From: Rhizobium pisi
GTDB lineage: Bacteria; Pseudomonadota; Alphaproteobacteria; Rhizobiales; Rhizobiaceae
Reading direction: 5' to 3'
DNA length: 64,000 nt
Assembly: GCF_003938655.1 (NCBI RefSeq)
Contig: NZ_RJJT01000006.1
Coordinates: forward strand, 240,462-304,461
Both the position numbers and the translations under genes were made by a program. Positions within the stretch are counted from its first letter, which is position 1. Each line of letters begins with the position of its first letter. Below, one piece after another: positions 54,287 through 63,797 of the stretch. The notes beneath the pieces are model-generated. The model was given only the letters and a program-made list of their open reading frames with translations, did no database searches and was not told the DNA's origin.

Positions 54287-54906
54287 CAGCAATCACCATC
54301 GGCGTCGTGGACGACCACCCGCTTTTTCGGGAAGGCGTAACTCGCAGCTTGTCGGAGATCAGCAACTTCGTCGTCGTCGGCGAAGGCGCCAGCAGCGATG
54401 ACGCAGCCATGATCGCTTCCAACAGCCGCCCCGATGTCATGCTCCTTGATGTCTCCATGCCCGGCGGCGGACTAATCGCAATCGGTCAGGTCCTGACCGT
54501 GAGCCCGTCGACAAAGGTCCTCATGTTGACCGTATCAGAGGAGGTGGACACGTTGCTTGGGGCCTTGCAGCGGGGAGCGATGGGCTATGTTCTCAAAGGT
54601 GTGGGTTCGCGCGGCCTTGCCGAAGCGATCCGGACCATTCTGAACGGATCGCGATATATCTCGCCGACCATGTCGGCAAAGGTCATGGAGAATTCGTTGC
54701 AGGGCGGAACGTCGGAGAAAAACGGCCTGACGCCCCGGGAACGCGAGGTGATGGATCTTGTCGCCCAAGGCTTGTCGAACAAGCATATCGGCTTGCGTCT
54801 CGGCCTGCAGGAAAAGACCGTCAAGCACCATATGACACAGATTCTGAGCAAGCTCGGTGCCTCGAACAGAACCGAGGCGGCTCTGCAATGGCGCGAACGG
54901 CGCTAG
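54283..54906 (+). CDS. NarL/LuxR-type response regulator
   Basis: 207 residues. Receiver domain with the acidic pair DD (residues 10-11), phosphorylation site D56 in VMLLDVSMPGGG and the K in YVLKGVGSRGL. C-terminal LuxR helix-turn-helix (LTPREREVMDLVAQGLSNKHIGLRLGLQEKTVKHHMTQILSKLGASNRTEA). Partner of the upstream kinase. The repeated GGAC-N4-GTCC palindrome in nearby promoters is a candidate binding site, which is a hypothesis only. Confidence 0.92.
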   Translation: MTAITIGVVDDHPLFREGVTRSLSEISNFVVVGEGASSDDAAMIASNSRPDVMLLDVSMPGGGLIAIGQVLTVSPSTKVLMLTVSEEVDTLLGALQRGAMGYVLKGVGSRGLAEAIRTILNGSRYISPTMSAKVMENSLQGGTSEKNGLTPREREVMDLVAQGLSNKHIGLRLGLQEKTVKHHMTQILSKLGASNRTEAALQWRERR

Positions 54907-54945
54907 CATCGGAGGCAAGAGCACCGCGCATTTGTTAGAGTTGCT

Positions 54946-55518
54946 CTAACGAAAGAAGCGGCTCAGCCGGCGGGCATCGCTGGCGGTCCCTTGCCGGCTT
55001 ATAATCGTCCGGCCTTTCCCGTCCTTCATGATATAGCGGCCGCCTCGCAGGGTTTCAGTGATGCCGTTCGCGTGACGGACATCGATCGAGCCATCGGAAG
55101 CTTCGGTCGCTTTCGTTCCCGAGCCTTGTGACGAGCCTGTCGCCGAGGAAGAGGATCCCGAACCGTTGGTGGAGTTCCCGCCGGCGCTATTTCCGGAATT
55201 CCCGCCGCCGTTTCCGCTGCCTCCCCCATTGCCGCCGCTATTGCCATTCCCTCCCCCGTTTCCGCCTCCGCTACCGCCGCCGTTACCATTCCCGCCGCCA
55301 TTGCCGCTATTGCCGTTCCCGCCACCGTTGCCACTACTCCCATTGCCGTTCCCCCCACCGTTGCCGTTTCCATTATTGCCGTCTTTTGCCCAGGCGCGTT
55401 TCATCGCCGGAAGAGGAAGGGAGCCGCCGAGATTCAAGGTCACTGGAGAGGCGACAGTTATGAGGGCAAAGGCTGCGCCGCCACCCAATCTCAGAAAATC
55501 GCGTTTCGAGATGCTCAT
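54946..55518 (-). CDS. Tat-type exported Gly/Asn-rich protein
   Basis: 190 residues. N-terminus MSISKRDFLRLGGGAAFALITVASPVTL looks like a twin-arginine-type signal (SKRDFLRLGG, Lys-Arg variant). About 85 residues of GNGNGGGNGNGSSGNGGG-type repeats follow, then Ser/Thr-rich linker and a small C-terminal domain (IDVRHANGITETLRGGRYIMKDGKGRTIISRQGTASDARRLSRFF). The repeat composition matches the FecR protein tail, implying a shared surface or matrix role. Function unknown. Confidence 0.75.
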   Translation of the reverse strand: MSISKRDFLRLGGGAAFALITVASPVTLNLGGSLPLPAMKRAWAKDGNNGNGNGGGNGNGSSGNGGGNGNSGNGGGNGNGGGSGGGNGGGNGNSGGNGGGSGNGGGNSGNSAGGNSTNGSGSSSSATGSSQGSGTKATEASDGSIDVRHANGITETLRGGRYIMKDGKGRTIISRQGTASDARRLSRFFR

Positions 55519-55633
55519 CGCCTAGCCTTGTTCGTCCATTCTTCGGCGCCCCCGCGCATTTACAGAATAATACTTGAGTATTTGTCGCTGTTCGGAAGAA
55601 CGAATGCAACGGGACTAGGTACCAAAACAAGCA

Positions 55634-55645
55634 GGACTTTGGTCC
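55634..55645. promoter_or_regulatory. GGAC-N4-GTCC motif, copy 4
   Basis: GGACTTTGGTCC, perfect palindrome of the type found at 48036 and 52558, 116 bases upstream of the Gly/Asn-rich gene start. Confidence 0.5.
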
Positions 55646-55652
55646 GGCCTGA

Positions 55653-56330
<678 letters not shown>

Positions 56331-56416
56331 GGAGCCAGCCACGGCAACACGATATATGAGGAAACCCGGGAACGTTTCTGGAGCATATTCGGCATTGCCT
56401 CAATTTCGGGGGGCTC

Positions 56417-57232
56417 ATGAAAATCGCGACCTACAACGTCAACGGGATCAACGGACGGCTGGATATCCTGCTGCGCTGGCTGAGGGACGATGCACCTGAT
56501 GTGGCCTGCCTCCAGGAACTCAAGGCCGACGACGCCGGGTTTCCGCGAAAGGAGATCGAACGAGCCGGCTACGGCGCCGTCTGGCATGGACAGAGATCCT
56601 GGAACGGGGTTGCGGTCCTCGCGAAGGGCAAAACGCCGATCCTGACGCGGCGCGGTCTTCCCGGCGATCCCGACGACAACCACAGCCGATATATCGAAGC
56701 CGTCGTCGACGGCATCCTGATCGGATGCCTCTATCTTCCGAACGGCAATCCCTTCCCGAGCGGCAAGTTCGAGTACAAGCTTCGCTGGTTTCGTCGTCTG
56801 CTCGACTATGCCGCCGACCTCCTCGAGCTCGACGTGCCGTCGATCCTGGCCGGCGATTTCAACGTCATGCCGACCGAGATCGACGTGTACAGGCCGGAGC
56901 GCTGGCTGGACGACGCACTCTTCAGGCCGGAAGTCCGCAAAGCCTATGCCGATCTCGTCGCCCAGGGCTGGACGGACGCCATCAGGCATCTGCATCCGGG
57001 AGAGCGCATCTACACCTTCTGGAAGTACTGGCGGAACAGTTTCGAACGTGACGCCGGGCTTCGGATAGACCACCTCCTGCTCAGCCCGGCCGTTGCACCG
57101 TGGCTTCGATCGGCGAGCGTCCGAAGAAAACCGCGCGGCTGGGAGCATACTAGCGACCATGCGCCCGTAATGATCGAACTCGATATGCGGCCAGCTATCG
57201 ACGACGCCGGTGGAAAGACGGGATCCGCCTAG
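56417..57232 (+). CDS. xthA: Exodeoxyribonuclease III / AP endonuclease
   Basis: 271 residues of the ExoIII family, acting on abasic sites in DNA repair. Motifs: MKIATYNVNGINGRL, CLQELKADDAGFP (catalytic Glu), GDFNVMPTEIDVY (Asp/Asn), DAGLRIDHLLLSP and TSDHAPVMIELD (catalytic Asp-His). Length matches bacterial ExoIII. It converges on the FAD-dependent oxidoreductase gene. Confidence 0.93.
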   Translation: MKIATYNVNGINGRLDILLRWLRDDAPDVACLQELKADDAGFPRKEIERAGYGAVWHGQRSWNGVAVLAKGKTPILTRRGLPGDPDDNHSRYIEAVVDGILIGCLYLPNGNPFPSGKFEYKLRWFRRLLDYAADLLELDVPSILAGDFNVMPTEIDVYRPERWLDDALFRPEVRKAYADLVAQGWTDAIRHLHPGERIYTFWKYWRNSFERDAGLRIDHLLLSPAVAPWLRSASVRRKPRGWEHTSDHAPVMIELDMRPAIDDAGGKTGSA

Positions 57233-57282
57233 GCCCGGCGATGACAATACTTCTCGAAGCCATTGCGATCACCGGCCTCGCC

Positions 57283-59367
57283 TCATTCATCGGCCTCCAG
57301 ATCGTAGATGCCGCCTGTCAGCCACGCCGGCCAGTCCCGCTCGAAGAAGGACTTGGCGCCTTCATCGAACATGCGGTTCCGACGCGTGGAAAGCCTAATC
57401 TCATCCCCATCGAGCCAGACGACGATCTGCTCCTCCCGATGCGCTTGGCGCTCCTTCCGGAAGCGATATTCCTGCAACGGACCTGAGTGCGCCAGCGGAA
57501 GGGATTCGCCTTGCGCATCGCATATCGCCCGCGCGCCGCGGCTGCCGCCCCCATTGCGGATGAAGAAGTCAAGCGCGGCGAGCACAGCTTCCGACGCAAG
57601 CGCCATGTGCCGCCATTGCACGCCGCGAACCGCTTCCGCCGCGCGCCCGTAGGCGACGCCCTTGTTGCGAATTTCAGCATTCAGCTTGCGCGCTTCGATC
57701 AAAGCGCTACTGACACCCTCCTCATCGCAAATGATCCCGGCTCTATCGCTCATACGCGCCTGTATTTCCGAGCGGATCGATTTGACGGCGAGAGGGCTTT
57801 CGGTGTGGAGAGCGCCGAGAAGGGCGATGATTCCTGCGCTGGCGGTCGCGGTTATATCCTCTCCAGCGGCCTGCTTCGCCTTGCTGCTCGCGCTGATATG
57901 TTCGGCCGCCCGTGTGCCGAAGACCTGGCCGGTGTTCAGTGCCGCTCCGCCCGGTCTGGTCACGCCGTGTGTACCTGCCGCCTCGCCGACCGCGTAACAG
58001 CCCCTGAGATTGCTGCGACCCCAGGTGTCGACCATGATGCCGCCGTTCATGTGCTGGTTGTTGACTGCGAATTCCAGCGGCTGCTCGGCAATATCGATCT
58101 TGTAGCGGCGGTAGAGTTCGATCGCGAGCGGGTTCATGTGCTTCAACCGATCGATCGGCATCTGCTGGCCAGCGTCGGCATTACCGAGATAAAGGCGGAC
58201 GTCATCGTCCAATCTCTCCAAGCTGAACGGCAGGTCACCGGAAACAGGCAGCGGATTGCGATTGAAGTCCATGAAGACGCGCCGCCCTGCGGCGGTTTCG
58301 CGATAGATGGCGAGATCCACCAGGCTTGAGCCGAAATCGAGCATACGTGTTGCGTGAAACGGCCACTGGTAGCCCTTGCGGAAGACGTTCGACGCCAGTT
58401 CCTGTGTGCTGCGGTAATATTCCGCCAGGAAGTGATATTCCGCGCCTTCGGCGTCGAGCGAATAGATATGCGGGATCGCCTGAACATAGGTGCCCGACAG
58501 ATTCCAGGGGAATCCTTCTCGGCGTGTTCCGATGCCGAACTGGCTTTCGGTCAGGTTCACGAGCTCGACGCCAGCCTCGAGCGCCAATCCGAGGGAGCCG
58601 AAGCAGCCGTTGGGATAGACGCTGTCGCGATAGAGCTCGCCCGGCCCACCGGCCGCGAGCACGATCACTCCACTGACAAACAACGCGATGCCCAGCGGGT
58701 TCTCCTCCGTGCGATCGCCGGCGCGCATGACAAGTATTCCGACGACGTGGCGGTCCGCTCGGTCGCCCTCGGTGAGGATCTTGACCGCCGTGGTCTGGTT
58801 GTAGAACGGCACTTTGAGCCGGATCGCCTCTTCGGCCAGCACCTTGACCATCAGGCGCGAGGTGCGCGGGCCACAGCTGGTGGCGCGACCGACCTCGTCA
58901 TGGTCGGTCTGATATCGCAGTGTTCCACCAAAGGGATTCTGAGGCAGCGGCAGGCCTAAGAACTGAAGCGATGCCATCATGCGGGACGAGCCCACCGCCT
59001 CGACGTAAGCCGTATCCTCGTCCATGGCGCCGCCGCTGCAGATGGCGCGGGCCATCGCCTTGTAATTGTCGCCCTGGTCGGCCGTGTTTGCGGTGTGAAG
59101 GGTCTGTTTGTCCGATCCCGAACAGGCAGAGGTTCCGCCCCATGCGCTCTGGCTGACGATGACGACGTCATCACCGCGCCGCTTCATTTCCACTGCCGCA
59201 CGCAGGCCCGCCGCACCCGATCCGACGACGACGCAGCCGGCTCGATAAACCGGCACCTCGATGCCGGCAAGCCGGACCGCTCCCGACGGGGCGGTCTCCG
59301 GCGGAAGCCTGGGCATGTCGACGTCGGTCAGCGCATCAAGAATTTCCTGCGGAACGTCTATGGTCAT
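57283..59367 (-). CDS. FAD-dependent oxidoreductase (fumarate/adenylylsulfate reductase-like flavoprotein)
   Basis: 694 residues; start 59367 follows GACGAGG. The FAD-binding site is CVVVGSGAAGLRAAVEMKRRGDDVVIVSQ; VIVLAAGGPGELY, NQHMNGGIMVDTWGRSNLRGCYAVGEAAGTHGVTRPGGAALNTGQVFG are conserved in the SdhA/AprA/FrdA flavoprotein superfamily. The C-terminal domain resembles the helical part of these enzymes. The substrate is unknown. It is last in a minus-strand operon of two GMC oxidoreductases and a Gfo/Idh/MocA gene, which points to sugar or polyol oxidation. Confidence 0.82.
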   Translation of the reverse strand: MTIDVPQEILDALTDVDMPRLPPETAPSGAVRLAGIEVPVYRAGCVVVGSGAAGLRAAVEMKRRGDDVVIVSQSAWGGTSACSGSDKQTLHTANTADQGDNYKAMARAICSGGAMDEDTAYVEAVGSSRMMASLQFLGLPLPQNPFGGTLRYQTDHDEVGRATSCGPRTSRLMVKVLAEEAIRLKVPFYNQTTAVKILTEGDRADRHVVGILVMRAGDRTEENPLGIALFVSGVIVLAAGGPGELYRDSVYPNGCFGSLGLALEAGVELVNLTESQFGIGTRREGFPWNLSGTYVQAIPHIYSLDAEGAEYHFLAEYYRSTQELASNVFRKGYQWPFHATRMLDFGSSLVDLAIYRETAAGRRVFMDFNRNPLPVSGDLPFSLERLDDDVRLYLGNADAGQQMPIDRLKHMNPLAIELYRRYKIDIAEQPLEFAVNNQHMNGGIMVDTWGRSNLRGCYAVGEAAGTHGVTRPGGAALNTGQVFGTRAAEHISASSKAKQAAGEDITATASAGIIALLGALHTESPLAVKSIRSEIQARMSDRAGIICDEEGVSSALIEARKLNAEIRNKGVAYGRAAEAVRGVQWRHMALASEAVLAALDFFIRNGGGSRGARAICDAQGESLPLAHSGPLQEYRFRKERQAHREEQIVVWLDGDEIRLSTRRNRMFDEGAKSFFERDWPAWLTGGIYDLEADE

Positions 59368-59380
59368 CGCCTCGTCACAA

Positions 59381-60550
59381 TCAATTGAGCGGGATGTCGA
59401 CCCAGCGTTTCTGCCGGGCGGATTCCATGCAAGCGTCGACGATCTGACATATGTGGTGGCCCGTATCGAATGTCGGCCACATCGGTTTGTTTGCAACGAT
59501 CGAGCGGATGACCTCGGCCACCTCGATGATCTTGCTTTCATTGTAGCCTATGCCGAAATTCGGCAGAGGCAGGAAAGCTCGAAACGTCGGATTCTCCGGA
59601 CCGACGTCGATTTCCCGGAAACCTCGCCGCCCCGTCCGGTCGTCGTTGGAGTAGAAGCGCAGCCGGTTTATCTCGTCATAGTTATAGGCAATGCTGCCCT
59701 TCGTTCCATAGACCTCGTAGGTCTGCATGAACTTGCGGCCGGTTGCGACGCGGCTGAAATCGACGATCCCGCCGGCACCGTTCGCAAACCGGCACAGCAG
59801 GTTGGTTGCATCAGGGTTGGTGATATCGGCCCAGGACTCGTTGCCTGACAATTTCACCTGTTCGCCATAGGCAAGGCCCTCGACGACGGGCCGGCGCGAC
59901 GTCACGATCAGATTGTCGGCGATCAGGGAACTGACCCGGCCAACCAGGAAATCCATGAAGCTGAAGATGTGCGAACCGGTATCACCGACGATCCCGGTCG
60001 GCGCAAGCTTTCCATCGGCACGCCACATGAAGGGCGCGTTCGGATCGCCATACATGTCGACATGCTGGCAGCCGCGGAACAGTTTGATCTCGCCGATTTC
60101 GCCGGATTGAATGATGTCCTTCGCCAGATCATGAACGGGATTTCGGGGAAAAGCATGTCCGACGCGGGTTATGACGCCCTTCTCCCTAGCAATGTCGGCC
60201 AGTTCCCGCGCTTCACCGGCGGTGTTTGCCAACGGCTTCTCGCAATAGACATGCTTGCCCGCCAGCAAGGCCGCCTTTGCCACCTCGTAATGAAGATGAT
60301 CCGGCAGGCAGATATCGATCAGATCGACATCGGGATCAGCGACCGCCAGTTTCCAATCCTGAAGAATCCTTGCGCCCGGCGCCCTGTGGGAAATATCCTC
60401 GGCTGCCTTCGAGTGGCCTTCGACGAGAGCGACGATCCGGGCTGTTCCGTCCGATACGCCGAAGAAATGCGGAAAGGTCTGGTAGGCCATCGTGTGGACC
60501 TTTCCCATCCAGCCCGAGGCGCCAAGCACCGCAACTCTGACTTCAGACAT
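59381..60550 (-). CDS. Gfo/Idh/MocA-family dehydrogenase
   Basis: 389 residues. N-terminal Rossmann fold (VRVAVLGASGWMGKVHTMAYQ), the family EKP motif in GKHVYCEKPLANTAGEA, and the C-terminal alpha/beta domain with the GDTGSHIFSFMDFLVG substrate region. These NAD(P)-dependent enzymes oxidise sugars, inositols or amino-sugar derivatives. It starts 24 bases after the GMC gene upstream and 13 bases before the FAD oxidoreductase start region, so it is in one operon. Confidence 0.88.
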   Translation of the reverse strand: MSEVRVAVLGASGWMGKVHTMAYQTFPHFFGVSDGTARIVALVEGHSKAAEDISHRAPGARILQDWKLAVADPDVDLIDICLPDHLHYEVAKAALLAGKHVYCEKPLANTAGEARELADIAREKGVITRVGHAFPRNPVHDLAKDIIQSGEIGEIKLFRGCQHVDMYGDPNAPFMWRADGKLAPTGIVGDTGSHIFSFMDFLVGRVSSLIADNLIVTSRRPVVEGLAYGEQVKLSGNESWADITNPDATNLLCRFANGAGGIVDFSRVATGRKFMQTYEVYGTKGSIAYNYDEINRLRFYSNDDRTGRRGFREIDVGPENPTFRAFLPLPNFGIGYNESKIIEVAEVIRSIVANKPMWPTFDTGHHICQIVDACMESARQKRWVDIPLN

Positions 60551-60574
60551 CGTCGTCGCTCCTCTCCACAGGGC

Positions 60575-62230
60575 TTACCGGATTTCGGCACGGGCCCGAG
60601 GCCTCTTATCGTTGCGTTCGTAGGCGAAGATGGTGGGAGCAAGCGGAGGCAGGCCCCGAATGAGATCCGATCCCTTTTCGCCGACCATGATCGTCGGAGC
60701 GTTGGTATTGCATGACGGCACACGCGGCATGACCGAGGAATCGCAGACCCTGAGGCCGTCCAGGCCGTGAACCCTGAGATCGAGCCCGACAACCGCGCCC
60801 GGACCCGTTCCCATCTTGCAGGTGCCGACGGGATGATGGTCGGTCTTTGCGTTGGCGCAGCCGTAGTCGAAAAGCTGCTCATCGGTCATGACCTTCGGGC
60901 CGGGAAGCCTTTCGGCCAGGACGAAGGGCTTCAGCGCCGCCTGCTGCATGATCTCGCGCGCGATCTTGAGCCCCTCCAGGGACATCTTCCTGTCATGGGG
61001 GTCGGACCAGTAGTTGGGGTCGATCAATGGAGCGGCAGCCGGGTCGGACGATGACAGGCGGACCGTCCCCCGCGAGCGCGGATGCAGATAGGCGGAGTTC
61101 AGGGTCACGCCAGCGTTCTTGAGCCGCTCGACGCCCGCTTCGATGCCGGACCCGAGGCCGAGGTGGAACTGGATATCTGGAGAGCGCGCATCCGGATCGG
61201 CGTACCAGAAGCCGCCGGTCTCGAAGAGCGACGATGCGACCGGGCCAGTGCGGAACAGGACATATTGGATCCCGGCCCAAAGCGTGCGGTGAAGTTTTGC
61301 GATGCCATCATAGGTGTGATCGCCCGTGCATTCGGCGATGACGAAAAGATCCAGGTGATCCTGAAGGTTGCCGCCGACACCAGGCAGGTCGTGGAGCACC
61401 TTGACGCCCACCGACTTCAGATGATCGGCCGGCCCTATGCCGGATTGCAGAAGAAGCTTCGGCGATCCGATCGCGCCGGAGGAAACCAGTACTTCGCGTT
61501 CGGCGCGTACGATCTCCAGGCCGGTTGACGTCGCGATCTCGACGCCGACGGCGCGCGTTCCTTCCACGAGGATGCGCGTGACGCGGGCGCCGGTGCGCAC
61601 TGTCAGGTTCTTCCGGTCCTTGATCGGCGAGAGATAGGCAAGCGAAGCCGACGACCGGCGGCGATTGCGCTGGGTCAGCTGGTAAAACCCGACTCCCGCC
61701 TGCTGGCGACCGTTGAAATCGTGATTGTAGGGAATGCCGAGTTCCTGCCCGGCGCGGATGTAGGCGTCGCAGATCGGCAGCGGCGCAGCCGGCATCGAGA
61801 CACCCACCGGACCGCCATAGGCGTGGTAGTCGTCGGCGAAGCGCTGATTGTCCTCCGCACGTTTGAAATAGGGAAGGATCGAACGGTAGTCCCAGCCCTC
61901 GCAGCCGTCTTCACGGGCCCAGAGGTCATAATCCGCCGCGTTTCCGCGCGTATAGAGCTGAGCGTTGATCGACGAACCGCCGCCTATCACCTTTGCCTGC
62001 GTATAGCGAAGCACCCTGCCCTTCATGTGCTTCTGGGGAACGGTTTCCCACCCCCAGCTCGCCACACCTTTGGTCATCTTGGCAAAGCCGGCCGGCATGT
62101 GGAAAAGAGGATTCCAATCGCCTCCGCCCGCTTCGAGGAGGAGTACCTTGACATCGGGATCTTCGCTCAGCCGGCTTGCAAGCACGCATCCTGCAGGACC
62201 GGCGCCCGTGATGATGTAATCGAATCCCAT
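60575..62230 (-). CDS. GMC-family oxidoreductase (choline dehydrogenase-like)
   Basis: 551 residues. FAD site FDYIITGAGPAGCVLASRLSEDPDVKVLLLEAG; GMC signature 1 KVIGGGSSINAQLYTRGN; signature 2 GSPKLLLQSGIGP; C-terminal active site TDHHPVGTCKMGTG with the catalytic His and CDSSVMPRVPSCNTNAPTIMVGEKGSDLI. Alcohol or polyol oxidase/dehydrogenase of unknown substrate. The ATG at 62230 lies 2 bases after the preceding gene's stop start, so the two GMC genes are tightly coupled. Confidence 0.88.
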   Translation of the reverse strand: MGFDYIITGAGPAGCVLASRLSEDPDVKVLLLEAGGGDWNPLFHMPAGFAKMTKGVASWGWETVPQKHMKGRVLRYTQAKVIGGGSSINAQLYTRGNAADYDLWAREDGCEGWDYRSILPYFKRAEDNQRFADDYHAYGGPVGVSMPAAPLPICDAYIRAGQELGIPYNHDFNGRQQAGVGFYQLTQRNRRRSSASLAYLSPIKDRKNLTVRTGARVTRILVEGTRAVGVEIATSTGLEIVRAEREVLVSSGAIGSPKLLLQSGIGPADHLKSVGVKVLHDLPGVGGNLQDHLDLFVIAECTGDHTYDGIAKLHRTLWAGIQYVLFRTGPVASSLFETGGFWYADPDARSPDIQFHLGLGSGIEAGVERLKNAGVTLNSAYLHPRSRGTVRLSSSDPAAAPLIDPNYWSDPHDRKMSLEGLKIAREIMQQAALKPFVLAERLPGPKVMTDEQLFDYGCANAKTDHHPVGTCKMGTGPGAVVGLDLRVHGLDGLRVCDSSVMPRVPSCNTNAPTIMVGEKGSDLIRGLPPLAPTIFAYERNDKRPRARAEIR

Positions 62231-62231
62231 T

Positions 62232-63782
62232 TTACTGTCCTGTTGCATCCGGCCTGGCGACCGCCAGCCCCTGTGTCACGCCTGCAAAATCCTTCGACGC
62301 AATGTGATCTGCCACTCTCAGTGCCTGGGCGGCGATGGTGAGCGCAGGATTGACCGCAGCCGATGTCGGCAGGAAACCGGCGTCGACGACGAAGAGATTT
62401 TCGTGATCGTAGGACCGGCAGTAGGTGTTCAGCGGCGCCGTCGCCGGGTCGTTTCCGATGCGGATCGTTCCGCATTGATGGGAAGGCGTGCGCTTGTCGA
62501 AGGGCCTCGACAGCACGATCGGAAATCCGATCGACTTCAGGATCACCTTCAGCTTGGCGACAAGGGCCAGATGCGCATCCCAATTGGTTCGCTGCCACTG
62601 AAGAATGATCCGATCTCCGTCCACCATGACCCGGCTTTCGGGATTGGGCACGTCCTCGCTCATTGCATAGAAGTCGATGGCATGGCCGGTGATGAAGCGC
62701 AGCAACCATTCCGGTGCCTGCGGCAGCGAGCCCTTGAGGACCTTTTCGGAGATTCGCCCCAGAAGCTGGACGTTGCCGAGAGGCGGTCCTCCCTCCCCGT
62801 CCGAGAGATAGAAGTCGTTGAAGGCAAACGTCTTCTGGTAGACGGAAGTGTTCCTGAACTTCGGCGAGACGCCGATGACGGCGGACGCATTATGGTTCAT
62901 GAAGTTACGCCCCACCTGGTCGGAAGAGTTCGCCAGCCCCTTTGGGAAGCGGTCGTTTTTCGAGCGCAGCAAAAGCACGGACGACTGGACTGCGCCGGCT
63001 GAGAGGATCACGATCTTCGGCGAAACGGTCACCGTCTGGCCGTTCTTGACGTAGGTCACCCGGTCGATCCGGCTGCCGGCTCCCGTGTCGAGCCTGGTCA
63101 CGCGCGCATTGGTTTCGAGCCGCACGTTCTCGTGCTTCAGCGCCACCGCCAGCGCTGCGGTCTCCGAATCCATCTTGCCGTCCCGCGCATTCGGATGCGC
63201 ATCCCATGGTGTGCGTGCCTTGGAGAGCCATGCGTCGAGATCCAGGCCAAGTGGCAGAGAAAACGGATGCAGGCCCCTCTCCTTGAGGCGTGCCCTGACG
63301 TCGGCAATCGGCGCCTCATCCGGAACGGGCGGATAATCGTAGGTGGCCGAATGGTATGGCTCCGTCGGATCATCACCCAGACTGCCGCGAATCTGGTACA
63401 GATGTTCCGCTTTTGAGTACCACGGCTCTAGCTCTTCATACGGAAACGGCCATGCCGGCGACACGCCTTCCCGATGCTCGATGATGTCGAAGTCTTGCCT
63501 GCGGTATCGCGACAACACGGCGCCGTAGAACTTCGAATTCCCTCCGACATTGTAATAGTTGCCGGGGTTGAAGCCCTTACCGTTCGGCTCGTACCACGTC
63601 TCTTTCGGCCGAAAGTGGCCACGCTGGAAGATGGCGCGCTGGTCGCGATTGACCGGAAGATCGGCGATATGATCGCCGGCCTCGATGATCAATATCCGGG
63701 CGCCGGTCGCGGCGAGGCCGGCGGCGACCGTAGAGCCGCCGACACCCGAACCGATGATGATGATATCCGGTGAACCGCTCAT
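62232..63782 (-). CDS. GMC-family oxidoreductase, gluconate/fructose dehydrogenase-like branch
   Basis: 516 residues. FAD site IIIIGSGVGGSTVAAGLAATGARILIIEAG; YYNVGGNSKFYGAVLSRYRRQDF takes the place of the GMC signature; ILSAGAVQSSVLLLRS and the C-terminal SHQCGTIRIGNDP (active-site His) with VVDAGFLPTSAAVNPALTIAAQALRVADHI are conserved. This subgroup includes membrane dehydrogenase flavoproteins for sugars, but no signal peptide or cytochrome partner is visible here. Begins 15 bases after the ABC transporter gene. Confidence 0.84.
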   Translation of the reverse strand: MSGSPDIIIIGSGVGGSTVAAGLAATGARILIIEAGDHIADLPVNRDQRAIFQRGHFRPKETWYEPNGKGFNPGNYYNVGGNSKFYGAVLSRYRRQDFDIIEHREGVSPAWPFPYEELEPWYSKAEHLYQIRGSLGDDPTEPYHSATYDYPPVPDEAPIADVRARLKERGLHPFSLPLGLDLDAWLSKARTPWDAHPNARDGKMDSETAALAVALKHENVRLETNARVTRLDTGAGSRIDRVTYVKNGQTVTVSPKIVILSAGAVQSSVLLLRSKNDRFPKGLANSSDQVGRNFMNHNASAVIGVSPKFRNTSVYQKTFAFNDFYLSDGEGGPPLGNVQLLGRISEKVLKGSLPQAPEWLLRFITGHAIDFYAMSEDVPNPESRVMVDGDRIILQWQRTNWDAHLALVAKLKVILKSIGFPIVLSRPFDKRTPSHQCGTIRIGNDPATAPLNTYCRSYDHENLFVVDAGFLPTSAAVNPALTIAAQALRVADHIASKDFAGVTQGLAVARPDATGQ

Positions 63783-63797
63783 ATCAGCACCTTGCCC

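Noticed and set aside
57241..57486. 81-codon plus-strand frame after xthA
   Set aside because: Antisense to the 3' end of the FAD oxidoreductase gene; no domain and overlaps well-supported coding sequence.
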